Source: Allomyces arbusculus
Lineage: Eukaryota > Blastocladiomycota > Blastocladiomycetes > Blastocladiales > Blastocladiaceae
Length of the DNA stretch: 64,000 nucleotides
Reading direction: 5' to 3'
Assembly: GCA_027604705.1 (NCBI GenBank)
Contig: JADHYV010000024.1
Span: 62,001 to 126,000 of the forward strand
Position numbers and translations under genes: made by a program. This document shows positions 12,007 to 21,245 of the stretch, piece by piece. Positions within the stretch are counted from its first letter, which is position 1. Every line of letters starts with the position of its first letter. Under the pieces are notes generated by a model, which saw nothing but the letters and a program-made list of their open reading frames with translations, had not been told where the DNA came from and ran no database searches.

Positions 12007-12902
12007 AATTCGTCGGTCAGGATTGGCAACACGCTTCTGGGCGAGGACCGCGCCACTCTAATCACACATGTAGCTCCTGTCGCACATGCGGCTTGTTACA
12101 AATGCAGCTCACACATACAGCTCGTGTCACATATGCAGAAATCCTCCACCAACGGTGCTCCCAGCAGATACTCTGTCCCTAGCAATTATAACATGGCAAA
12201 GCGTTGTGCGCAAGTTCGCCAGGTTTGTAGACCTTTCCCTCATGCAACGTCTCAGGGCTCCTGTGTGAGTGCACAGTGTAATGAACGATTGGGACTACAT
12301 TGGAATGCCCACGCACATTGACTTCTCTATATTTTGTCGCGAGGAAGTGTTTCCATGCGATTGAGTCGTCCGTCATAATACCATGGAAGGCCATGCATGT
12401 GCTCAATGTGTTGAAGCAGGCGACCAGAAAAATTTGTTCACCACAGGTGCAGGAGCAGAAACGCAACCACTTTTCCTCATTGACTGGAAACAGTTTGACC
12501 CATTCCAGTCGGTGAAGATGGAGCCGTTATGCTGCAACGCCTCAAATGTGACCATATCAGTGTCACTATGTTGATCGTGTGTGGAGCGAGCAAATTGAGG
12601 ACCAGGTGAAGGGAGCAGAAGTAAATATGAACTGATCGTTTGCTTCATGGGTGCCAGTTGCATCAAGAATGGTTGTGAGCTCATCAAAAGGTAAAAGTTG
12701 CCATGAATTGGAATCGTCGCGTTCATATCACGCTTCACCATGTTTTTTTCTGGTGCCTGTTTGTCTGACAGGTCTACGTTTGCCAATCAATTTGAAGACA
12801 ACCACAAATCGATATTCTTTTCCCCCGAAAACGCCATAAAATGCGGCTTAATTACAACAAGTCACGACACGACACACAACTTGGGCTCTCATGTCGCGCA
12901 AA
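12007..12902. other. Spacer between intact and broken F-box/LRR copies
   Basis: About 0.9 kb, AT-richer than average. At 12062-12140 it has imperfect short repeats built on an ACACATGYAGCTC-like word. Short minus-strand frames are present but do not align with the F-box/LRR protein and have no recognisable motif. It presumably includes the promoter of the intact copy. Confidence 0.4.
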
Positions 12903-13930
12903 CGACACGGGAGTGCATCTTGTCTGCATCGAGGGCCTGTGTTGCACGTGTAGGCAAGTGACAGCCAATCACGTTGATCTCGCACAGCATGGGTGACAAC
13001 GCCTCGATCCACTTTTCGGGAAACAAGTCGTCAATGAATGCGTCGTTGAGCAAGACATTGGGCCGGCGCAACTTGGGCGGGAACGGCACAACCAGCGTGT
13101 GAATCTCGTTGTGCGATAGATCAAGGTTTTGGAGGTTGGAGGTTGGGTGGCCAGAGCAATCGTGCGACTCAAGTGCGGCCAGGTCGCTTGTGTCAAGTGG
13201 TTGTAGGACAGATCGAGTCGTATCAAGATCGGCAGACTTGGAAGCGCTCACTGGCGCTTCATAATGGCCCTGTGTGGAAGGAAGCGCGTCACGGCCAGCG
13301 ACTTGAGCATCATTGGGACGGTGAGGGCATCCGCCTTAACGCCTCATGGCCGAATCGAGGCTCAATTGCTACGGGGGCACCAACAGGAAATATTCGCCGA
13401 CAGCCTGTGCCAACCAATCCCGCCACCGCAGCAGCATGATGCGGAGCGAGCGCGTCAGGGCAGGCAGGCGGACAAGAGCATTGTATGCACGGTATTTGCT
13501 GCCGTCTCTCCAGACATCGTATCCAGCAACGTGAAAGTTCAGAGCGTCCACGTCGAATTGGAACCGCGAATAATTTGCATCAGGCAGGTTTGTGTCGTCG
13601 ATAACCAGTAAGCCCAACGTCAGAGATCGCAACCGCTGCGCGATCGTCTCAGGCGCTTTTGAGCCGGTGGAGAGAGCATCAATGGTGTGGGCCAAGTCGC
13701 CAATGCGCACAAAATCGTACTGAATTATTTGCGGGTGGTGGAGACTTGTCAGGGCATTGGCAAGCGATGCAGCAGAGCCGGATGTGTTGTTGACACGATT
13801 CTCCCAATCACCTTCAGGCAGGATCCTCAATAACTTCAAGACAGGCTGGGAGCTGGTCATAGAACGCGTCAAGTCCACGCACATTGCGGGAAGTCTCCAC
13901 ATCAAGCGTCAATTCTCGCAAACCAAGCAG
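12903..13930 (-). pseudogene. F-box/LRR pseudogene, C-terminal half only
   Basis: Translated pieces align in order with the middle and C-terminal parts of the intact neighbour at 10081-12006. They begin at LRELTLD (intact: LRKLTLD), pass through RLRSLTLGLLVIDD (intact: RLRSLTLGLLIFDD) and LSLDSAMRR, and reach TLVVPFPPKLRR and EKWIEAL, which are nearly identical in both. The reading frame is broken: a TGA follows shortly after LRELTLD (near 13820), the frame shifts around 13370, and a further break precedes the C-terminal piece at 12889-13251. The F-box half is absent. The piece runs straight into the N-terminal half of another copy at about 13930. Nothing suggests it makes a functional protein. 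Confidence 0.8.
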
Positions 13931-14892
13931 CAGGCCCACGAAGGTGTCTAAGCGTCAGAGACTGCAGCGGCTGGAACGAGCCGTCGGCGGAATTTTCGTG
14001 CGCAGCGAGCGCGTCGAGAATGGCAGAGAGTTCGTCAACGTGCACGAGACTGTGGTAATAAACTTGCATCTGGCGCAGATGCTTCAGGGCCCGCGTGAGC
14101 GCGTCCAAACACTTGTCGCCAGGTGGTCGTCGACGTCGACGTCGTTGTAGGGCGGGTTGAGGTGATCTTCAGCCATGAGAGAAGGCGGGGGAGGTGGTCA
14201 AACACGATGCCGAGTTCGGGCAAGTCCTCCTTGATCGGGTACGCGAGCGTCAAGTCGCGCAGGGTGGGCGGGAATTGCGGGCGCATCGCGCTTGGGTCGA
14301 CAAACATGGACAGGTGAAGCGAAGTGATCGTGGGCGGGTACGCCGGGAACTCGTCAGAGATTTCGTCGTGACGCGAATTGATAGAGATGCAACGGCAAGC
14401 TGGCGGAACAGTGAAATTGCGTAATGCGAACTCGACATGGATATAGCGCAGCTGCGCGAATGGGATCGCGACCGTCGACCACCTCAGCTGGTGCGGTTTG
14501 GCAGAGTGCATTGGCACGAGTTGGAGCAATTGATCGCGCGGCGGGAGGGCAAGCAACCGGCGGTGCTTGCGGTATGTACGTTCGTCAGCCACGTACTCGC
14601 CCGCAGCAACGGGATCGAGTGGAGACCACGCGTCCGGCTGGCCCATGGGCGCCTTGTCGAATCTCGCCATTGAAATGTGCGCGCCGGATTGTGGTCAGCG
14701 ACGAGTGCTTGAATGACGGGCGCGAAAAACGGGCGAGGCGAGCGCGAGGTTGAGAAGCGTGGCCCGGGCGTTGGCTTCACCAAATACGAGAATTCTGCAG
14801 CTCAGCACGTCGATCACGTCTGGGGTCAACTGCTCGCAGGGCGAAAACTGGCGGTCGGGGAGATTCACAGTAGGTTGGGCTGTGATGGTCAT
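13931..14892 (-). pseudogene. F-box/LRR pseudogene, N-terminal half only
   Basis: Starting from an ATG at 14892 (MTITAQPTVNLPDRQ), the F-box core LTPDVIDVLSCRILVF ... LLNLALASPVF aligns with LPFDVIEVLCRGIL ... of the intact gene. Later pieces match the intact gene's middle: GEYVADERT, RWSTVAIPFAQLRYI, PPTLRDLTLAYPI, and a stretch around LKHLRQMQVYYHSL with VDELSAILDALAAH. At least two frame changes separate these pieces, one just after the F-box near 14710-14760 and another near 14110. The copy stops inside the repeat QSLTLRHLRG, where the C-terminal half-copy begins. The homologous leucine-rich words at the joint suggest fusion by unequal exchange between tandem copies. Confidence 0.78.
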
Positions 14893-15308
14893 GGCGCCAA
14901 CGCCGGCAGTCACTTTTTGCAGCCATTCGTGCTTCCAATTGGGCGGGCAGGTCGACGTGCTCCTTTTTTGGCCATGGCGGGTCGGAGATGTGGTGATGGT
15001 GGTCGCGGATGGCGACGGACATTGCGATGACCGTGGATGAGTGTTGACGTGGACCGATGCCGTGTGGCGCGGCTGTTGAACGTTAGCATGGCAACGGCTC
15101 ACGTGCATAAAACAGTAATGCGCTCCACCAGCGCGAGACGCTGCGAGACGCGCCTCCTCGGGCCGACGTCCAGTGAATCAGAAGCACGTGCAATTCAACG
15201 CGTCGGCGCGTCCGCGCAATCTGCCGGTGAATGAAAACCGCCACCGACCCCGTCGAAGTCCTCTCTCTCCCCAACCCGTCCTCTCCACCGACCCTCACCA
15301 CTACCGCC

Positions 15309-16063
15309 ATGTCCAGCAACACCAATGCTACCGCCGTTCCGGCACGCCCCACGCCCGTCCTGCGCCCAATCGAGGAGACCGACCTGCCCGTGATCCGTGC
15401 CATGATTGTCGAGCTCGCCGTGTTTGAAAAGCTCGAGCATGAAGTCACCTGCACGCTCGAGGACCTGCGCACGTCGCTGTTCCCTGCCGACGCAGACGTG
15501 CTGGCCGGGCGCGCCGTCAAGTCGGCGCGTGCCGTGATTCTCGAACGCGACTTGGCCCCGGGCGAGCAGTACATTGCGATGATTCAGTTTCTCCACGCTC
15601 CCTCAACAGGCATTGACACGGCGCACTACGCTTGCACAGACCTCCCGCTGACCTCGTCCACCCGCTGTCCGTCCCAAACCCGGCCACAAACCGTCCCCCG
15701 CGCTTGGTCCTTGGGTTCTGCCTCTACTTCTTCAACTACTCGACGTTCCTCGGGCAGCACGGCGTCTATGTCGAGGACCTGTGCGTGCGCGCGCCCTTCC
15801 GCGTGGGCGGGTACGGCACGATCCTGCTGCATTCGGTGATTCGGCACGCGGTCGTCGTGCACGGCGCCAAGCGCGTCGAGTGGTCGGTGCTCAACTGGAA
15901 CGAAAACGCAATTCGGTTCTATGCCGACAAATGCGGCGCCAAGCCGCAGGACGAGTGGACTGTCTACCGCGTCACGGGCGACCGGCTCGCGCAGTACCGC
16001 GATTACGTGCCGACGGCGCAGGTCGAGGGCGGGTTTGCGGGGCTGCCGGCGGAGAGCAAGTAA
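15309..16063 (+). CDS. GNAT-family N-acetyltransferase, spermidine/spermine or thialysine type (SAT-like)
   Basis: Exons 15309-15568 and 15640-16063; intron GTACAT...CAG, phase 2, 71 nt. The 227-residue product has the SAT layout: RPIEETDLPVIRAMIVELA at the N-terminus, then GFCLYFFNYSTFLGQHGVYV and EDLCVRAPFRVGGYGTILL, which form the acetyl-CoA binding motif A. Near the C-terminus comes WSVLNWNENAIRFYADKCGA. SAT1/SAT2 enzymes acetylate polyamines or thialysine using acetyl-CoA. Motif A usually reads R-G-x-G-x-G; here RVGGYG keeps Arg and the glycines in a slightly altered arrangement. A low-complexity stretch lies between the first strand region and motif A, at the intron junction. An in-frame ATG at 15231 would add 26 residues. 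Exact substrate cannot be told from sequence. Confidence 0.85.
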
Positions 16064-16329
16064 TGAGAGAGAGAATGAGTCCGCATCATCTAGTTTTGTA
16101 TGAAAAATGGGCCCAACAAGAAAATACAACGACATTGCGCATCCAAAATTGGGGAGGGGAACAGGCAAAAGAACGATTTCACGACACTTTTTTCCAAGCA
16201 AAGGCGAGGCAGCATGCGGTGCAAGCTGAGAAGAGAGAGAGCGCAAAAAACAAAAGGGATGAGGGGAGGCCTGCTTGGTTCCCGTTCAAGCGTGGGGACG
16301 GACACCATCAGCAGCCAGCCGCACCACCC

Positions 16330-18087
16330 TTACTCGCCGTCTTGCGGCGGCGGCGGCGTGCGCGGCGTGCGCGGCGTCATCGGACTCTTGGGCATAGTAT
16401 GGCCGTACTCGGCGTACTTGGTCGCCGATGGCAGCGGCGGGACAGGCGGGACCATTTCCGGCGAATCAAACGTATGCAGCGCGAGCTCGAGGTCGTCAAG
16501 CAGATTGTCCATTTGCAGCGAAATGTACGACTTGCGCCCACCACCGACCATGTTGGCCGGCGCACTCACGGCCGTATCGACCGACTCGACGGTCCCGACC
16601 GACGTCACTGACACGGGCCGCGCCGAGTTGGGCCGGCGCATCATACCGCCACTACGACCACCAGTACCGGGCATGGCAATCAGGATCACGGGCGAGTCGT
16701 TCGACGAGCGCGGAACGTACCCAGACGAGGCCGATGACGGCGGACGCGGCGTGGGGGAGCGGCCAGCGGGAGCGAGTTCGCGGTTCGACCCGACGGTCGG
16801 GAGTGACGCGACGAGGTGCTCGATTTGGGCCGGCATGCCGCGGTTGATGAGCGAGCGGCGGTTCGGGTTCGGCGGGACACTGCGCGACCGCGAGCTTCCT
16901 GCAGCAGCACCGCTGCGCGTCGAGAGCGTTGGCGAAGGAGGGAGGGCCGGAATCGACGGAATCCCGTGGTCGTACCCGGGCGCCGACAGGCGCGTCGTGG
17001 TGCCTTGTGGTCCACCCACGACAATCGACTTTGGCCGTGACCGCGGTGGCAGGGCCGGACCAGCACCACTGTCCATGTCGTCGTCGTCTTGCGGCGTGCG
17101 CGAGCGGTACGGCGAGGCGGGGGGCGAGTCGGGCGCATCGGTCCACGCGTAGTCGGACCGCGCATATGGCGCCTGCGGCGGCGCGGGCACGTAACCGCGG
17201 TGTGCAGCCAGACCGCGGTTCGGTTGCGACCGCGAGGACATCATCGACAGGCCCGACGGTGGGGCTGCGCCAGTCGCCGGAAACGCGCCCGCTGAGGCAA
17301 ACAGGTGGTCGGCCGTCTGCGCACGACCGCGTGCCGCGTAAGCGTGGTCATGGTCGGCAAGAATGCGGTCAATGTCGTCGAGTTCGGGCTCAGCGGCGGG
17401 CGCAATGGCCTGAGCTTGCGGAGAGCGAACACCGTGCAGGTCGTGGCCGTCGTCCGAGTCGGTTGAGAGGCGCGACGAGTGCTTGGACGCGGCAGCCGCA
17501 GCAGCCGCGGCGGTCGGCCCATTGGAAAAGGACGAAGTCGCGAGCGCTGGGAAAGGGTCATCGCCGTGCTTAAGCCACGAGAGCGTGGCCTTGAGCGACC
17601 GCACCCAGCGGCGCAGCGCGTCGGGCGTGTGCGCGTCCACGTCGAGCACCTTGAACGGCTTGGACTGGGGCTTGGGCGAGAGCGGCAGCTTGGTGCAGGC
17701 GACGTTGAGCAGCTGCAAGACGCACTTGGAGTGCGATGTGGTCGTGGCGCCGGGCGACCCAAAGAGCGAGACGGCGGCGGTCGTGTTGGAGGAGAGGTGG
17801 CTGGCGCCCGAGTGGCGGCGGCCGCGCGCGTTGGCATCTGGGGCCAGAAAGGAGCCGCCCACGGCGCCGTCGCCGTCGAGCACGCGCGCCGACGACTCGT
17901 CGTTGAAGTGAATGCGCATGATGCACTTGCGCGGGTCCGACACGTCGTTGGTCGGGAAGAGCGAAATGTATGGCACGCCCGCCTCGAGCACGCCGTAGTG
18001 CAGGCGCCACTTGGCCGCGCCGAGCCGGAACCGGCCGCGCGGTTCCTGCACGGACAGCGGGCCGCTCACGAGCACTTGCGGCGGCAT
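16330..18087 (-). CDS. PH-like domain protein with long disordered tail
   Basis: A single-exon frame of 585 residues starting at ATG 18087 (MPPQVLVSGPLSVQEPRG). Residues 5-165 look like a split pleckstrin-homology fold: KWRLHYGVLEAGVPYISLFP (strand pair), KCIMRIHF, a low-complexity insert, then CVLQLLNVACTKL and a closing amphipathic helix DALRRWVRSLKATLSWLKHG with the conserved Trp. PH domains bind phosphoinositides or proteins. The remaining 400 residues are rich in Ser, Pro and Ala with several RSRS/PPNPNRR-type basic patches and no further fold. A role in membrane-linked signalling is inference. The frame extends upstream without stop to 18255, but that stretch is GC-biased and starts less convincingly. 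Confidence 0.6.
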   Translation of the reverse strand: MPPQVLVSGPLSVQEPRGRFRLGAAKWRLHYGVLEAGVPYISLFPTNDVSDPRKCIMRIHFNDESSARVLDGDGAVGGSFLAPDANARGRRHSGASHLSSNTTAAVSLFGSPGATTTSHSKCVLQLLNVACTKLPLSPKPQSKPFKVLDVDAHTPDALRRWVRSLKATLSWLKHGDDPFPALATSSFSNGPTAAAAAAAASKHSSRLSTDSDDGHDLHGVRSPQAQAIAPAAEPELDDIDRILADHDHAYAARGRAQTADHLFASAGAFPATGAAPPSGLSMMSSRSQPNRGLAAHRGYVPAPPQAPYARSDYAWTDAPDSPPASPYRSRTPQDDDDMDSGAGPALPPRSRPKSIVVGGPQGTTTRLSAPGYDHGIPSIPALPPSPTLSTRSGAAAGSSRSRSVPPNPNRRSLINRGMPAQIEHLVASLPTVGSNRELAPAGRSPTPRPPSSASSGYVPRSSNDSPVILIAMPGTGGRSGGMMRRPNSARPVSVTSVGTVESVDTAVSAPANMVGGGRKSYISLQMDNLLDDLELALHTFDSPEMVPPVPPLPSATKYAEYGHTMPKSPMTPRTPRTPPPPQDGE

Positions 18088-18762
18088 CTCGGCGGGGGTG
18101 GTGGTGTCGTTGGTGGGTTGGCGGGTCCGGGCGCGGTTTTGGGTCCGGGCGATGCGAGAGCGGGTGCTGGAGTCGGAGCGCGGGTCCGTCGGCGAGCGGG
18201 CGAGCGGGCGAGCGGGCGGGCGGGCACGAGCGTAACAGCAGCAGCAGCAACGCAACTCGGGCCCGAGTGCAGCGGGAGGGTGACGAGGAGGAGGAGAGGA
18301 GGGAAGGCGTCGGCGTGTGCATCGCCGGTCGCAGGGGCGGTCGGCGCGTCCCGGTCGGTCGGCTGGTCAGGCCAGGTTTGCCCGGTTGCGCGCGTGCTTC
18401 ATTTCGCGCCGACTGCGCGCGCTTTGCGGCAAAAGCACGGCCATTGTCTTGCTGTTGTCAATCGCCACACACCAGCACGTGGACGGCCTGCCAGCCCACT
18501 CGGCCCGGCGCGTCTCGCGTCTTGCTGCCGGCGGTTTGCGTTGACCGCCGCGCCTGGCTCGCGCCGTGCCCGCCGACCCGCACTTCCCCGACGCGCGACC
18601 ACACCTGCTGCCCGCGACGCGCCAACGGCGCGTACCCGCACCCGCACCGTGACCATCACCGCCTGCATCAGCATCACCCCGCCCCCGCCGTCGCTGCACC
18701 GCCCCCACCGCCACCAACGCGCCGGCCGCCTGTCAGGCCCGAATCTCCGCACTACTCCCACC
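18088..18762. other. Divergent promoter region between PH-like gene and double-UBC E2 gene
   Basis: 675 nt between divergent start codons. It is very GC-rich, and long open frames cross it because stop codons are scarce, not because of coding potential. No TATA-like element, RNA gene or repeat stands out. Confidence 0.45.
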
Positions 18763-20790
18763 ATGTCCGGCCAAGTGCCGCTGCCCGCAACCGTCGCCAG
18801 CGTCAGCGCGCCCACCAGTGCCAGCGGATCCAATGACGCCCTGGCACCGCGTTACATGCCGCAAAAGGCCGTGCTGCGCATCCTCAAGGAGCGTTCGTAT
18901 CCTGATCCAACCAAGCCACGCCCGCAATCCACAGCCCTCCACCCGCCGGCGCGTGTCCCCCGAACTTGACACTGGCTCACCGTCGACTTGCACCGGATCG
19001 TAGTGCGCGACATTGAGCGGTCGCCCGACAGCCAGTTCCACCTCCACTATGACGAGGAGGACGTGACCAAGGACGTGCTCGGTACGGTCACGACACGACT
19101 CGACTCGGTCTCACCTGGTGGGGTCGACCAAGCCGCTGACTCCCCCACCCGCCCACCTACGAACAGCGCTGATCACCGGCTCGCCGGGCACGCCCTACGC
19201 CTACGGCCTCTTCTCGTTCCGCTTCACGTTCCCGTCCGAGTACCCTGGCGTTTGTCCCAAGGTACGCTCGACCAGGGCGGCAGGCGGGATACGCCCCATG
19301 TCACTCGCTCACGCACGTGTGCTCGCCGTAGGTCATTGCCGAGACCACCAACAACCAGCGCACGCGCTTCAACCCGAACGTACGTGCTGAACGGCAGAGA
19401 CTCGATTCGTACGACTCGCCTCAGCCAGCTCAACTGTCCCTTCGCCTCATCCACCAGATCTACGCGAGCGGCAAGGTCTGCCTCTCGATTCTCGGCACGT
19501 GGCAGGGCCAGGCTGGCGAAAACTGGAGCTCCGGTACCATTGCTGTTCGATCACGCGGTTGCACGACGAGAGTGCGGGGATACTCACCTTGTTTTACGTA
19601 GCGCACGGCGTGCTCTCGGTCCTGATCTCGATCCAGTCGCTCATGTGCGAACGGCCTTACCACAACGAGCCCGGGTTTGAAAAGCAAGGCCGGCACCTCG
19701 CAGGCAGGAACGTTGAGCAGGATATCGAAGCCTACAACCGCAAGATCACGCACGAGACGATTCGCATCGCAGTCTGCAGCCGGTACGATCCGCGTCCTGA
19801 CTCTATCGCCGGATTCACCGTGGTTTTGCCTGACGCATCTGTGCGTGCCGACTGGCTAGGATTGAGGGCTACTTGAGCAATAACAAGTACATTGACCGCA
19901 CGTTCGAGGACGTGGCCAAGTGGCTGTTCATGTGCTACTACCGCCGCTATCTGGTGCATATTCGCTCACTTGCGTTTGTTCCAGTTTCTCGACACGACCT
20001 CATTTGCCAGCCATACATCCACGGTAGGACATTGTCGCGACCGAGACGAAGCTGGTCACGGCGGGCGCGCCGTTTGCGCGCATGCCCTTTGAAGGGTCCG
20101 GCAACACCATGGAGGGTCGGTACGAGTACGCGCAGCTCGAGACGCGGCTGCACGCGATTTTCCAGGCGCTGCAGCAGGAGACCGACTCGTGGATCCGGCA
20201 GTCGCGCGAGGGCGCCGACCAGTGGACCGAGGCCTCGTCGCTCACCTACGGCAACCTTAAGAGCCAATTCCAGCAAATTGTCGAGTCCAAGGAGTTTGAT
20301 GGGTTCATGGACGTGGCGCTTGGCGAGGGCGACAACCCATTTGTCTGGCACTTGACTGTGTTTGGGCGGCCGGCGACGCATTACGAGGAGGGCGTGTTCC
20401 GCGTGCGGCTCGTCTTCCACCCGGAGTTCCCGGCCGTGCGACCGCGCGTTACGTACGTTTTCCTCATGTTGTTTGGATCCCGTGCCTGGCATACTCGATG
20501 CAGCAGAGCTGACGGTGCAACTCGGCAATAATAGGTTCCAGACGCCCTTCTACCACGTGAACGTGTCGCCCGACGGGTACCCGTACTACCGGCCCGAGCG
20601 CATGGACGAGGTGCGCACGCACTTGCGGGCCGTCACGTCTTTCTTCACCACCGACCCGGACAGCGACCCGACAACGCACCTCAACAAGGAGGCGGCCGAG
20701 CTGTTTTTCGGGGGGCGCGACAAGCGAAAGGAGTACGGCCGGCACGCGCGGCGATGCGCGAGCCGGAGCACCGAGTATGACCAGGACTGA
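18763..20790 (+). CDS. UBE2Z-like ubiquitin-conjugating enzyme with a second, cysteine-less UBC domain
   Basis: Nine exons: 18763-18892, 19004-19081, 19167-19261, 19332-19379, 19458-19533, 19602-19782, 19860-19953, 20028-20452, 20535-20790. All junctions keep frame and the product is 460 residues. The first UBC domain resembles animal UBE2Z: ALITGSPGTPYAYGLFSFRF, FNPN, then IYASGKVCLSILGTWQGQ with the active-site Cys, and VLISIQSLMCERPYHNEPGF. UBE2Z takes ubiquitin or FAT10 from the E1 UBA6. The second half shows another UBC core: WHLTVFGRPATHYEEGVFRV, RLVFHPEFPAVRPRVTFQTP, FYHVNVSPDGYPYYRP. The position expected to hold the catalytic Cys after HVNVSPDG has Tyr, so this copy should be inactive, like UEV-type E2 variants. 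Many tiny exons set it apart from its neighbours. Confidence 0.85.
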
Positions 20791-21245
20791 GACGCGCGGA
20801 GCGGATGGGCTCGCGCACAGTGTCGCTCGCGGCGTTGCCATGTGGAGATCATGGCGAGGGTGAGGGGAGCGGACGCGGGAAGGACGAGGAGGGAGTGGGT
20901 GCGGGACGTGAGGTTTGCCGATCCCGTGTTGATGCCGCGCACAGCGGGCATGTTTGGTTGGCGGTGGCTGTATTCGATGTTCATTCCACGGACCTGTTTG
21001 AGAGTTATGCGCGGGCTGCGAGCGAGGGGCGAAAGTCGGGCCAGGGTCAGAAGCAGGCGAGCGGCTGGCCGAACACGACCTGACATGAGCGCACAAGAGC
21101 GAGCAAGTGCTGTGGAGTCGTGCAAGCCAGCTCTTGCGCGGTCACGTTTCGCAGCTGGAGAGCAGGCATTTGGTTTCGCCACTGTTTCGCCCTGTTTCGC
21201 GCCGCGTGCTGCAGTGCATCGCCACTTCGCCACCGAGCCGCGGCC
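20791..21245. other. Intergenic region upstream of coiled-coil gene
   Basis: 455 nt between two genes on the plus strand. It should hold the 3' UTR of the E2 gene and the promoter of the next gene. Short GC-biased frames only; nothing recognisable. Confidence 0.4.

Noticed and set aside
12179-12786. Two overlapping minus-strand frames of 95 and 127 codons in the F-box/LRR spacer
   Set aside because: They do not align with the F-box/LRR protein, overlap each other in different frames and show no domain.
17479-18969. 496-codon plus-strand frame running into the E2 gene start
   Set aside because: Mostly the complement of the PH-like gene plus promoter; the real E2 start is the ATG at 18763, where conserved sequence begins.
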